NCBI GenBank assembly: GCA_031460455.1 | Contig: JAVKTQ010000004.1 | Span: 186,001-250,000 of the forward strand | Length of the DNA stretch: 64,000 nt | Direction: 5' to 3' | DNA from: Sporomusaceae bacterium | GTDB lineage: Bacteria > Bacillota > Negativicutes > Sporomusales > UBA7701 | In this document: positions 52,017 to 60,023 of the stretch, in pieces | Position numbering within the stretch: position 1 is the stretch's first letter | How the letters are laid out: every line of letters starts with the position of its first letter | The notes under the pieces: model-generated | Database searches by the model: none | What the model was told of the DNA's origin: nothing | The model's input: only the letters and a program-made list of their open reading frames with translations | Program-made: the position numbers and the translations under genes

Positions 52017-53372
52017 TTACTTGTAGTCTTTGCCGATGTAGACGGTGGCTTGCACCGCCTGCCTCTCGCTCTTGATCTGCAGGACATATTTAAACGGCAG
52101 GCTGGTGAGCTGGTTGACGACGGTGCCGCTGGTGGAATGGGAAACGACAATGGTGTTGCTGGCCGGGGCGGCGCTGGTCGTGACGCCGGCGACTTCGAAG
52201 CCGCGGGCTTTGAGGACGCCGGCCATCTTGGGTCCGAGGCTGGCGTTGCCGCTGGCGTTGACGACGGCGACGGTAATCTTGCCGGGCGCCGGCGGGGATG
52301 CCTTGTCCGTCCCGGCCGCCTTGTCGCCGGGTTTGACCGCCGCCTTGGGGGCTATGGCTGTTTTGGGGGCTTCGTGGACCTTCATGTCGCGCGGAATAGA
52401 GCGTTCGTATTCGGCGGCGAGCTGTTCGGCTTCGTCCAGCTGCTTGCCGCCAAGCTCGCCGCCCTGTATCTGGGCGATGTGCTCGCGGAGGGCGACGATG
52501 TCGGGCAGCCAGTAGCTGATGTCGCGGATGTATGCCGGCCGGCCGGGCACCATGTCGGTCTTAAGGCCCTTCTTGTTGGCGTCGTTGAGAAGCTTCGCCA
52601 TGCTCAGCATTTCGCTGGTGGACATGTTGGTGCTGACCGCTGCGCTTACTTCGCGGATGATGGACGGCACGCGGGGAATGATGGCGGGGCTTGTCACTTT
52701 ATCGAGCATGGCTTTGACGAATTTCTGCTGCCGCTCGATGCGGCCGATATCGCCGTCTTCGCCCCGGTAGCGCACGTATTTGATGGCCGACTTGCCATCC
52801 ATGTGCTGATGGCCGGGCCGGAAGTCGATGACGAGGTCGTCGTACGGGTCCCGGTAGTACATCTTTTTTTGGACGTCGATGTCGACCCCGCCGACCGCGT
52901 CGACGATTTTACCGAAGGCGGCGAAGTTGATGACCACGTAATAGTCGAAGGGGATGCCCAGCAGGTCTTCGGCCGCCTTCTGGGAGAGCTTCTCCTTGCC
53001 GTTGGCGTAGGCGTGGTTGATCTTGTCCCAGCCGTGGCCGGGGATCTTGACCCTGGTGTCGCGGGGGACGGACAGGAGCGCCGCCTCGCTGCTGCCGGTG
53101 TCGACGGTGACGGCGAACATGGTGTCGGAACGGCCGACGTCGCCGGATCGCTCGTCAACTCCCAGGACGAGAACGTTGATTTTGCTTGATGAGAACAGCA
53201 AGCCGCTGCCGGTGCGCATAATTCTGTTCATACTGATGAGACTGCCCCCGAACCAGATGTAGGAAGCGGTCACGGTCATCAGGAATACCACCAGGCACAC
53301 CGCGACAACCCAGTTGCGTCTTTTATGGTTGATGCGCTGCTCGGACAAGCGACGTTCAAGGCGAGTGGTCAA
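52017..53372 (-). CDS. LytR-CpsA-Psr (LCP) family glycopolymer transferase with LytR_C domain
   Basis: 451 residues: one N-terminal membrane helix (about residues 21-43), LCP domain (VLVLGVDERSGDVGRSDTM, SVPRDTRVKIPGHG, NFAAFGKIVDAVGGVDIDV, RYRGEDGDIGR) and a C-terminal LytR_C domain (VAVVNASGNASLGPKMAGVL) after a basic, alanine-rich linker. LCP enzymes attach anionic glycopolymers to peptidoglycan; in a diderm the acceptor could differ. It stands between the copZ operon terminator and repeat copy 5. Confidence 0.93.
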   Translation of the reverse strand: MTTRLERRLSEQRINHKRRNWVVAVCLVVFLMTVTASYIWFGGSLISMNRIMRTGSGLLFSSSKINVLVLGVDERSGDVGRSDTMFAVTVDTGSSEAALLSVPRDTRVKIPGHGWDKINHAYANGKEKLSQKAAEDLLGIPFDYYVVINFAAFGKIVDAVGGVDIDVQKKMYYRDPYDDLVIDFRPGHQHMDGKSAIKYVRYRGEDGDIGRIERQQKFVKAMLDKVTSPAIIPRVPSIIREVSAAVSTNMSTSEMLSMAKLLNDANKKGLKTDMVPGRPAYIRDISYWLPDIVALREHIAQIQGGELGGKQLDEAEQLAAEYERSIPRDMKVHEAPKTAIAPKAAVKPGDKAAGTDKASPPAPGKITVAVVNASGNASLGPKMAGVLKARGFEVAGVTTSAAPASNTIVVSHSTSGTVVNQLTSLPFKYVLQIKSERQAVQATVYIGKDYK

Positions 53373-53397
53373 GGGTTGTTGTCCTCCTCTTGCGGGT

Positions 53398-53434
53398 TAA
53401 AAAACAAGCCCCCTCGGGTGGGGGCGTTTTATTA
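53398..53434. terminator. Bidirectional terminator after copZ
   Basis: GCCCCC and GGGGGC with a 6-base loop, flanked by A-rich and T-rich tracts. On the minus strand it ends in TTGTTTTTT, terminating the copZ unit before the LCP gene. Confidence 0.8.
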
Positions 53435-53499
53435 GAGTATAACAAATTGTGCGCTTAATCGTCAATGGCATGTGCCGGAACTATGGGCAGGCCGTTTTG

Positions 53500-53739
53500 T
53501 TAAACTACCTTATAACCGGCCTCTTCGACGGCTTTCTTCACGTCGCCCAGACTGGATTTTGTGGCGTCGAAGTCGATTTTGAGGGTTTTGGCGGCCAGGT
53601 CGACTTCCGCCGCCATTACGCCGGGCAGGGCGCGCACGGCTTTCTCGACTGCCGCCTTGCAGTGGTTGCAGGTCATGCCTTCAACCGTGATTTTTTCCTT
53701 TTCGATGCTGCCGCCGTGGCAGCCGCAGGTTTTGCACAT
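53500..53739 (-). CDS. copZ: Heavy-metal-associated (HMA) copper chaperone-like protein
   Basis: 79 residues. An HMA domain with GMTCNHCKAAVEKA (CxxC) and the usual beta-alpha-beta ending EAGYKVV. An extra N-terminal MCKTCGCHGGS carries three more cysteines, unusual for plain CopZ. It probably binds Cu(I). It is two bases downstream of the MTH1187-type gene, with no copper ATPase adjacent. Confidence 0.85.
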   Translation of the reverse strand: MCKTCGCHGGSIEKEKITVEGMTCNHCKAAVEKAVRALPGVMAAEVDLAAKTLKIDFDATKSSLGDVKKAVEEAGYKVV

Positions 53740-53741
53740 CG

Positions 53742-54056
53742 TTATTTCCCTCCTGATTGAAGTTTATCGGTGACCGCTTTTACTTTGCCGGCCATGGTGG
53801 CTGCTTTGTCGCGCCGGTCGTCGACGCGGATGAGGGTCGAGACCCGCTGGGCTCCGGCGGCGAAGGGGACTTCGTGCATCAGGCGGATGACCGCGAGGAT
53901 GCGGTCGAGGTCGCCTTCGATGATGGTGGCCATGGGGGTGAGCTGGTGCTTGAGGTCGGTGGCTTCTTCGAGCACCTTGTGGCAGGCGGCCACGTATTTG
54001 CTGATGCTGGGCGTGGCCGTGCCCATCGGGGCGATCGTTACTTCGACGATTGCCAT
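53742..54056 (-). CDS. MTH1187/YkoF-type thiamine-binding-like protein (DUF77)
   Basis: 104 residues with the family pattern MAIVEVTIAPMGTATPSISKYVAA at the start, HQLTPMATIIEGDL and a final basic helix. These small ferredoxin-fold proteins form tetramers, and some bind thiamine or its derivatives; a role here is not established. It sits between a DJ-1-type gene and copZ on the same strand. Confidence 0.85.
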   Translation of the reverse strand: MAIVEVTIAPMGTATPSISKYVAACHKVLEEATDLKHQLTPMATIIEGDLDRILAVIRLMHEVPFAAGAQRVSTLIRVDDRRDKAATMAGKVKAVTDKLQSGGK

Positions 54057-54072
54057 TTCGTTTACCTCCCGG

Positions 54073-54582
54073 TTATTTTTTCAAGAGGGCCAGGATCTGC
54101 CGGCAAAATTCCGGCAGGTCGGCAGGTGTCCTCGAGGTGACGATCCCGGCGTCGATTATCGCCGGCAGGTCGTGATAGATGGCGCCGGCATTGAGGATGT
54201 CGGTGAGCACCGATTTGTAGCAGGTGACGTTGATGCCGCGGACGATGTCGGCTTCGATGAGCATCTGCGGGCCGTGGCAGATGGCGCCGATGACGAGTTT
54301 GCGCTCGTGGGCGGCTTTGACCAGGTCGACCAGCCCATCGTTGACCCGCATCCGGTCGGGGGCCTGGCCGCCGGGGATGATGACGGCGGCGTAAGCGGCG
54401 ATGTCGACTTCTGCGGGCGCCAGCGCGGCGGTCAGCGGGTAACCGTATTTGCCATTGTATACGGCTCCCTTGGCCGGCCCGACGACGTCGACGGCGTACC
54501 CGGCCTCCTGCATGCGGTAATACGGGTAGATGGCTTCGGCGTCTTCGAAGCCGCTCTCCACCAGCATCAAGACTTTTTCCAA
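54073..54582 (-). CDS. DJ-1/PfpI family protein
   Basis: 169 residues of the class I glutamine-amidotransferase-like fold. The nucleophile elbow is GAICHGPQML, with the conserved Glu near the N-terminus (LVESGFEDAEA) and PGGQAPDRMR in between. Members act as deglycases, chaperones or peptidases; the exact activity is unknown. The start is a TTG with AGGCGGG upstream. First gene of a three-gene unit ending in copZ. Confidence 0.87.
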   Translation of the reverse strand: MEKVLMLVESGFEDAEAIYPYYRMQEAGYAVDVVGPAKGAVYNGKYGYPLTAALAPAEVDIAAYAAVIIPGGQAPDRMRVNDGLVDLVKAAHERKLVIGAICHGPQMLIEADIVRGINVTCYKSVLTDILNAGAIYHDLPAIIDAGIVTSRTPADLPEFCRQILALLKK

Positions 54583-54636
54583 AACATTCCCGCCTTTCCC
54601 TTGTCTTCTCGTATTATTATTTCTTACCAGGACAGG

Positions 54637-54671
54637 AAAAAACCTGCCGGCGGGAACCGGCAGGTTTTTTT
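54637..54671. terminator. Bidirectional terminator
   Basis: AAAAAACCTGCCGG and CCGGCAGGTTTTTTT pair perfectly around CGGGAA. It terminates the GH18 lipoprotein gene on the minus strand, eight bases past its stop. Confidence 0.9.
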
Positions 54672-54679
54672 CTATCGCG

Positions 54680-55750
54680 TTACTGCTGTTTGGGAAATTT
54701 CTGGTCGATGGTCTGCCAGATTTCCGGCTGCTCCTGGCCGAGTCGCCAGACGGCGATGCCGACCGGGTCGTATTTGGCGACGATGTCGAGTTTGGCGGCC
54801 GTGCTCCGCTGGTTCTCAAACCAGACTTCGTGGTCGTCGTAGGTGTAGTGGGGGGCTTGGTCTTTCTCGTCGTAAAGAATCTTGGCGCCTTTTTGCTCGG
54901 CCTTGACGATGGCGTTGGCGTAGGTAACTGTTTCGCCTTCGCCGCCCTTCTTCCAGTCGTAGCCGTAGGCGCTGATGCCGGCGATTATCTTGTGGGCGCC
55001 GCCGCCGTTGTCGACGGCGTACTGAAGGTTTTTGTCGTACCACTCCACGGGAGCGATGGCTCCCGGCGCCGAGGTAGCCCAGTGTTTGTCGTAGAGCATG
55101 ATTTGGAGGAAGTCGGCGTTTTTGGTGAGCTCGGGGTAGTTGTAGGCGCCCGAAACGTCCTCATGGACATCGACCTTGGGGAAGACGGAGATGATGACCG
55201 TTTTGTTGATGGCCTTCATTTTCGGGTACAGCTCGGCCATGAAGGCGGTCAGGTTGTCGCGGTGCTTGGGCGGCAGAAGCTCGAAGTCGATGTTGATGCC
55301 GTCATAGTTTTTGTCCTGCACGACTTTGACGATGTTGTTGATCGTCTTGGTGCGGGTGGCCGGGTCGCCGAGGACGACGTCGGTGGAGCCGGTCTTGTTG
55401 GTGACGAGCGGGTACATCTTGAGGCCGAGGCTTCTCGCGGTGTCGTAGACCTGCTGGCTATCCTTTGTTTCGAGGGTGCCCTCAGGGGTGGCCTTGTACC
55501 AGAAGGGGCCGACGGCGGACATGCTCTTGGCGAAGGTTTTCATCGAGGGGAAGGAGCCGCTTTTTTCAGGGGATCCGGGCCAGGGGTTTTCGTAATAGCC
55601 GACAACCATCCGCGGCGGTTTGGTTACCGCCCCGGGGGCGCCGGGCTGGGGTTTGGGGGCCGGTTTCTTCATGCAGCCCCCGGCTGCGGCTACGGCGACG
55701 GCCACGAATATCAGCAGTACGAGTATGGTGATTGTTTTGAAGTATCTCAT
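54680..55750 (-). CDS. GH18 family glycosyl hydrolase lipoprotein, YaaH/spore-cortex type
   Basis: 356 residues. A lipoprotein signal (FKTITILVLLIFVAVAVAAA then GGC) gives lipidation at Cys26. The GH18 barrel has the catalytic motif YDGINIDFE, plus WYDKNLQYAV and a C-terminal GIAVWRLGQEQPEIW typical of spore-cortex hydrolases such as YaaH/SleL, which cleave N-acetylglucosaminidic bonds. No LysM domains are present. GGAGGG lies eight bases before the ATG. The same frame stays open upstream, but the residues are not protein-like. Confidence 0.88.
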   Translation of the reverse strand: MRYFKTITILVLLIFVAVAVAAAGGCMKKPAPKPQPGAPGAVTKPPRMVVGYYENPWPGSPEKSGSFPSMKTFAKSMSAVGPFWYKATPEGTLETKDSQQVYDTARSLGLKMYPLVTNKTGSTDVVLGDPATRTKTINNIVKVVQDKNYDGINIDFELLPPKHRDNLTAFMAELYPKMKAINKTVIISVFPKVDVHEDVSGAYNYPELTKNADFLQIMLYDKHWATSAPGAIAPVEWYDKNLQYAVDNGGGAHKIIAGISAYGYDWKKGGEGETVTYANAIVKAEQKGAKILYDEKDQAPHYTYDDHEVWFENQRSTAAKLDIVAKYDPVGIAVWRLGQEQPEIWQTIDQKFPKQQ

Positions 55751-56116
55751 TTCGCATTCCCTCCGCCTGTTGTTTACCGTTAGTATTGGCGGGGTCGGTT
55801 TTCTTATGCGCGCCGTAAGTCGCCTGCTTCCCGCCGGCATTGCCTGGCTTGTCCGTCCTCTGACGACAGTTTTTCCGGCCCCGGTAGCGGTTTGGCTGCC
55901 GCGGCGCCGGTGAAAAGTCATCTGTTCTCCCATCCGATACCATCGGTCACGAATTATTGTCAGAATATTGCCTCTGGAAGAGGAAAACCGCTCTCCTCTT
56001 CGTCCAGGTTCGCTGGCGTCGTTTTTTGCCCTTTTTATTCGACGCGTTATGACAGCCCGAATGATATAATGATAGTGTGACAATTGCATAGAGTAACGAT
56101 AGGGAGCGTGGGTACT
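55751..56116. other. Divergent intergenic region
   Basis: 366 bases without a supported gene between the GH18 gene and the 91-residue protein. A TATAAT (56065-56070) lies 46 bases before the plus-strand start and is a probable -10 box; no clear -35 accompanies it. The minus strand is open throughout but encodes an arginine-rich, non-protein-like string. Confidence 0.4.
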
Positions 56117-56392
56117 ATGCAAGCAGACAAGTTCTTTTCCCTACCGCCACTTGACGGGAGAGCGGTCAAGGCTATCGAGGATGCGCTCAGCAGTTCTCCC
56201 ACGAAGGCGATTTTGCTCGAGATCAACAACGCCCTGTATCACCTATCCCGCGACGGACGCTGGTTCAAGTTCTCGCTGCTGACCAAAAAGCGCTCGCCGA
56301 AACGGACGACGATGTTTGCCACCCTGAGCGATCTTTATAATGAGGTCATGCACGGGCACTCCTGGCGGATCGCCGGTTGCGGCGCGTTCTAG
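56117..56392 (+). CDS. Small protein of unknown function
   Basis: 91 residues, mixed charged and hydrophobic, with no membrane helix: QADKFFSLPPLDGRAVKAIE at the start, a basic stretch (LTKKRSPKRTT) in the middle and HSWRIAGCGAF at the end. GGGAG precedes the ATG and a strong terminator follows. No family is recognised. Confidence 0.6.
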   Translation: MQADKFFSLPPLDGRAVKAIEDALSSSPTKAILLEINNALYHLSRDGRWFKFSLLTKKRSPKRTTMFATLSDLYNEVMHGHSWRIAGCGAF

Positions 56393-56404
56393 AAAGAAAA
56401 AAAT

Positions 56405-56433
56405 AAAGCCCTCTGCAAATGCAGAGGGCTTTT
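56405..56433. terminator. Bidirectional terminator
   Basis: AAAGCCCTCTGC and GCAGAGGGCTTTT form a perfect stem with an AAAT loop between the 91-residue protein and the NUDIX gene. Confidence 0.9.
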
Positions 56434-56457
56434 ATATTTACGGAAAGCCGGAACCGC

Positions 56458-57090
56458 CTATAGCGCTCGGCAGATCTCGACGAAATTGTATAGTACCCTC
56501 GCCGTCAAGCCCCAGATGACGTATTTGCCGTAGCGATAGAAAAGGACGGGGTAGACGGCGCGGCGGCGCCAGTCGCGCGTGTAGCCGGGGATAAGCTCGG
56601 TGGGGAAGCCGGGCAGCGGCCGGGTGGCGACCTCCATTTCGGCAGACAGCGGTTCGTTGTCGAGGAAGAATTTCAGCGGCACGGTGAAGGTTTCGGCAAC
56701 TTCGCCTGCTTCCGGCCGGATAGCGGCCGGGTCGGCAATGTAGCCGGCGAACGGGTAGATTATTACACCGATGGGGCTGACGAGGTAGTCGAGCGGCCCG
56801 AGCAGGCGCAGACTGCCGGGGGGAAGTCCGAGTTCCTCGTACGCTTCCCGCGCGGCGGCATGCTGCGGGTCGGGGTCGGCGGCCTCAATCTTGCCGCCGG
56901 GGAAGCATATTTCGCCCGGTTGCCAGGCGAGCTGGGCGGCGCGCACTTCGAAGAGGACGGCCAGTTCGCCGCCCTGCGGCACGAGGGTGACGACAACGGC
57001 AGCGGCGAAGTAGTCGGTTTCGTTCTGAATTGTGGGGACGCGCCCAACCAGCTTGTTTTCGAGGGCGCGGCAGAATTGGTCGGTTTGCAT
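56458..57090 (-). CDS. NUDIX hydrolase, CoA pyrophosphatase-like
   Basis: 210 residues. The NUDIX box reads FPGGKIEAADPD followed by AAAREAYEELGL, with upstream GEICFPGG, matching the CoA-pyrophosphatase (CoaSE/UPF0035) subgroup. It would split CoA or a related dinucleotide to phosphopantetheine and adenosine diphosphate. AGGGAGAG precedes the ATG. It lies 17 bases after cbiO and may be the last gene of that operon. Confidence 0.88.
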   Translation of the reverse strand: MQTDQFCRALENKLVGRVPTIQNETDYFAAAVVVTLVPQGGELAVLFEVRAAQLAWQPGEICFPGGKIEAADPDPQHAAAREAYEELGLPPGSLRLLGPLDYLVSPIGVIIYPFAGYIADPAAIRPEAGEVAETFTVPLKFFLDNEPLSAEMEVATRPLPGFPTELIPGYTRDWRRRAVYPVLFYRYGKYVIWGLTARVLYNFVEICRAL

Positions 57091-57107
57091 TCGTTCTCTC
57101 CCTGCGT

Positions 57108-57932
57108 TCACGTTTGACGCCCGGAGCCGGGTTCGTGGCGGTGGATGTGGACATGGCCGTCGTCGCCGTGGAGGTGTACGTGGTAGCGTTCGTCGATGAG
57201 GTTGGCGGCCAGAAGCAGTTCGCGATCCTGAAGTATGTCGGCCGGACGGCCGTCGGCGGCGATGGCGTGGGCCTCGTTCATGACGATGACCCTTTCGGCC
57301 AGTTCGCTGACGGTGTCGAGGTGGTGGGTGGCGGTGATGATCGTTTTGCCGGCGGCGGCCAGTTGGGCGAGGGCTTCGAGCATCCACCGCTGGGTGCGGG
57401 GGTCGAGGCCGTTGGTCGGCTCGTCGAGGATGAGCACGTCAGGATTGACGGCGAGCACGGCGGCGATGGCGACTTTTTTCTTTTCGCCGCCGCTGAGGTG
57501 GTGGGGCATGCGGTCGGCGAGGGGAGCGATGCCCACGAAGGCCATTATTTCTTCGGCCCGGCGCCGCGCATCGGCCGGGGACAGCCCGAGAGCCAGGGGA
57601 CCGAACATGATCTCGTCGAGGACACTGGCGCAGAATATCTGTACGTCGGCGTTCTGGAAGACGAAGCCCACTCGGCGCCGGAAGGCGGCGGCAAAGGCGT
57701 CGTCGCACATGGCCTGGGCGGTGACGGGGCGCCCGAAGGCAATAACCCGCCCGGCGGGGAAGATGAGGCCGGCCAGCACTTTTTGGAGGGTCGATTTGCC
57801 GCAGCCGTTGGGGCCGAGGAGCGCGACCCGCTCGCCGGCGGCGATGGCGACGTTTATGTCCCTGAGGGCGTCTTCGCCGGGACGGTAGGCGTAGCTGACG
57901 TCGTTAAGTTCAAAGACCGGCGTGTTTGCCAA
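57108..57932 (-). CDS. cbiO: Cobalt ECF transporter ATPase CbiO
   Basis: 274 residues. ABC ATPase with Walker A LLGPNGCGKST, Q-loop FVFQNADVQIF, signature HHLSGGEKKKVAIA and Walker B VLILDEPTNGLD. The C-terminal end is His-rich (YHVHLHGDDGHVHIHRHEPG), probably metal-binding and seen in some nickel/cobalt transporters. It powers CbiMNQ uptake. Its start overlaps the end of cbiQ by 23 bases. Confidence 0.93.
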   Translation of the reverse strand: MANTPVFELNDVSYAYRPGEDALRDINVAIAAGERVALLGPNGCGKSTLQKVLAGLIFPAGRVIAFGRPVTAQAMCDDAFAAAFRRRVGFVFQNADVQIFCASVLDEIMFGPLALGLSPADARRRAEEIMAFVGIAPLADRMPHHLSGGEKKKVAIAAVLAVNPDVLILDEPTNGLDPRTQRWMLEALAQLAAAGKTIITATHHLDTVSELAERVIVMNEAHAIAADGRPADILQDRELLLAANLIDERYHVHLHGDDGHVHIHRHEPGSGRQT

Positions 57933-58857
57933 TATTAATGCCTCCCAGCAGAATAAAGCAGATGGCGATGACGGCGGCTAAGTAGACGGCTTCGCCCGGT
58001 CCGGGACGAACGGCGGGCGCCGGTTGGCCCGCACCGCCGAAGCCGCGCGCGGTCATGGCGGCGGCTATTTCCCGACTGTATTCGCCGGCAAGGCGCAGAA
58101 AGCCTGCCAACGTGCCGCCGATCCATTCGAGCCTGGCCCTGGCCGATTCGCCGCCGACCAGGCGGCTGCGGCGGCCGAGAAGAAAATCGGCCAGCAGGAG
58201 GAGGAAAAGAAAAAGGTAACGGTATGTGAGTTCGAGCACCATGACGAAGACGGCGGGGACGCCGAGGGACTGGAAGGCTTTGGTGAGCGCGGGCCAGCGG
58301 GTGGTTTTGACGAGCAGCATGACAAGGCCGAGAGAGGCGGCCGACCGCAACAGGACCATGGCGGCGGCGGTGAGCCCCTGCCTGGTGACGGCTAGATCGG
58401 CGGGCAAAGTCAGCGGGCCGGCGCGCCACTCCGCCCCGCGGTAGACGAAGAGAAGGGGGTCGCCGGGAGTTACCCAGCTGAAGATGGCGGGCAGGACGAC
58501 GAGGCCGGCGAAGATAAGGGCCGGCAGCCAGACCCGGATGAGGTAGGCCCGCAGGCCGATGCCGGAGGCCACTGCGACCAGGATAAGCAGGCCATGGACG
58601 GCGGCCAGCGCCGGGATGCCGACCGTTAGCGCGACGGCGAGCAGCAGCAGCACCGTCCCCGCGACTTTTACGCGCGGCTCGATCGCCTGGAGCAGGCCCG
58701 GACGGGCTGCGACCCCGGTCTGGAGCATGTCTTCGGCCATTATTCTTTGGATGTCGGCGAGGGTCTTCGTCAAATAATCGGCCCGCCGCCAGCGGCGCCT
58801 GGCCACCGGCAGCGGGCTCGGCTCGCCCGTGGAGAGCCAGCTGGGCAAAGGTGTCAT
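57910..58857 (-). CDS. cbiQ: Cobalt ECF transporter transmembrane subunit CbiQ
   Basis: 315 residues with about six hydrophobic helices. The ATPase-coupling motifs are present as GGTLAGFLRLAGEYSREI and AMTARGFGG. The N-terminal 70 residues are charged (RRRWRRADYLTKTLADIQ) as in other CbiQ proteins. The start is set where the cbiN-like stop overlaps; the frame is open further upstream into that gene. Confidence 0.9.
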   Translation of the reverse strand: MTPLPSWLSTGEPSPLPVARRRWRRADYLTKTLADIQRIMAEDMLQTGVAARPGLLQAIEPRVKVAGTVLLLLAVALTVGIPALAAVHGLLILVAVASGIGLRAYLIRVWLPALIFAGLVVLPAIFSWVTPGDPLLFVYRGAEWRAGPLTLPADLAVTRQGLTAAAMVLLRSAASLGLVMLLVKTTRWPALTKAFQSLGVPAVFVMVLELTYRYLFLFLLLLADFLLGRRSRLVGGESARARLEWIGGTLAGFLRLAGEYSREIAAAMTARGFGGAGQPAPAVRPGPGEAVYLAAVIAICFILLGGINIGKHAGL

Positions 58858-59147
58858 TTCGACCTCGCTATCACTTTCATGTAGGCTATGGCGGCCAGAT
58901 AAACGAGCGCCGATCCGACGAGGGCGGATATGATGTAGCCCGTCTTTTCGCCCGCGCCTTTGACGCTGTAGTCGGGGAGCAGGGCCTGCCACCAGGAGGA
59001 CGACTGGTCGATGCCCCGCGGTACGAAGCCTAGCATCGCCATAAGGTCTTCGGCGCCCCATTCGCCCCAGGCGGTCCCCTCCGCCAGCAGGCCGAGGGGG
59101 GTGAGCAGGGCCATTATTACGAGGATGAGCCAATAACGTCGCAGCAT
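58854..59147 (-). CDS. cbiN: CbiN/NikN-like small membrane subunit
   Basis: 97 residues with two membrane helices (about residues 6-22 and 73-92) joined by an external loop containing TPLGLLAEGTAWGEWGAED and LLPDYSVKG, which resembles the PDGLE-type domain of nickel/cobalt carriers. It would assist metal loading to CbiM. GAGGAGGT precedes the ATG. It overlaps cbiQ by four bases. Confidence 0.8.
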   Translation of the reverse strand: MLRRYWLILVIMALLTPLGLLAEGTAWGEWGAEDLMAMLGFVPRGIDQSSSWWQALLPDYSVKGAGEKTGYIISALVGSALVYLAAIAYMKVIARSK

Positions 59148-59158
59148 GATATACCTCC

Positions 59159-59845
59159 TCAACGGCCGGCCTGGCCGGCGACAAGTATTTCCGGCGAGGT
59201 CTTGAGCACGTATTTGAGGGCCAGGGCGGTTACCGCCGCTTCGGCGAAGCCGGCGATGGTCAGGTGGGGGATGAGCATGGCGGGGATGGCGACTTCAAGG
59301 CCGTAGGGGCAGTAGAGGGGCGTCCCGTCGGCGGCGGTGAAGAGGAGCGGCTGGATGCCGAACTGGACGGCGGCGGCCAGGGCCGCAAGGTTGATGCCGG
59401 CGTAGCCGCCCAGACCGGCGGCGAACAGCCGGCGGCCTGAGCTGGCCGGCGCGTTGCCGGCAATAAGGCGGTAGAGGTAATAGCCGGTGAACGGCATGAT
59501 GAAGGCAATGTTGAAGGCGTTGGCGCCGAAGGCCAGTACGCCCCCGTCGCCGAAAAGCAGGGCCTGGATGAGAAGCGCCACGCTGACGGCGATGACGGCC
59601 GCCCAAGGCCCGAGGACGATCGCCAGCAGTACGCTGCCGGCGGCGTGGGCGGTCGTGCCGTCGGGGATGGGGATGTTGAACATCATGATGAGGAAGGAGA
59701 ATACTGCCCCCATAGCGAGGAAGGGCACGCGGGCTGCGTCGAGTCCGGCCCTGGCCGCAGCCGAAGCCCGGTACCAGACGGGCAGCATAACGCCGGCGAG
59801 CGTGAGACAGGTGGAAGGGCTGAGATATCCCTCGGGAATATGCAT
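59159..59845 (-). CDS. cbiM: Cobalt ECF transporter substrate-binding subunit CbiM
   Basis: 228 residues with about six helices. The N-terminus MHIPEGYLSP is the hallmark of CbiM, where Met1, His2 and a later His bind the Co(II) ion. Other family segments are FNIPIPDGTTAHAAGS and ALLFGDGGVLAFGANAFNIA. GGAGGAG precedes the ATG. It is the first gene of cbiMNQO, behind a structured leader. Confidence 0.94.
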   Translation of the reverse strand: MHIPEGYLSPSTCLTLAGVMLPVWYRASAAARAGLDAARVPFLAMGAVFSFLIMMFNIPIPDGTTAHAAGSVLLAIVLGPWAAVIAVSVALLIQALLFGDGGVLAFGANAFNIAFIMPFTGYYLYRLIAGNAPASSGRRLFAAGLGGYAGINLAALAAAVQFGIQPLLFTAADGTPLYCPYGLEVAIPAMLIPHLTIAGFAEAAVTALALKYVLKTSPEILVAGQAGR

Positions 59846-59859
59846 TGAGACTCCTCCAG

Positions 59860-59977
59860 AAAAATAAAATCCACAAATACCCCGGAAATCTTCCGTTTCC
59901 TCGGCCTTCGTGGACCAGTTCGTTTTTGAGTTATAATGAAAGCTGCGCCAGCCCCTTCGTGAGGCCCGGCCTGTATA
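59860..59977 (-). promoter_or_regulatory. Structured leader RNA upstream of cbiM, ending in a terminator-like hairpin
   Basis: From the predicted start site the minus-strand leader runs about 130 bases. A GC-rich 5' part begins ACAGGCCGGGCCTCACGAAG. Near the end, TCCACGAA pairs with TTTGTGGA around an internal CGGAA/TTCCG hairpin (59867-59914), and TTTTATTTTT follows just before the cbiM ribosome binding site. This is the layout of a transcription-attenuating riboswitch. It lacks the cobalamin-box sequence I would expect; a NiCo-type sensor is possible but not recognised with confidence. Confidence 0.5.
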
Positions 59978-59983
59978 GTTTTT

Positions 59984-60013
59984 ATTATACCCGATTATGC
60001 CAGGGGCTGGCAA
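59984..60013 (-). promoter_or_regulatory. Promoter of cbiMNQO
   Basis: On the minus strand TTGCCA (60008-60013) and TATAAT (59984-59989) are 18 bases apart, just downstream of the apbE stop codon. Confidence 0.7.
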
Positions 60014-60023
60014 TAATGTACGG

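Noticed and set aside
59846-59985. Cobalamin riboswitch upstream of cbiM
   Set aside because: The expected conserved box (GCCACTG-like) is not visible on the minus strand and the leader is shorter than usual for that class. Recorded as an unassigned structured leader.
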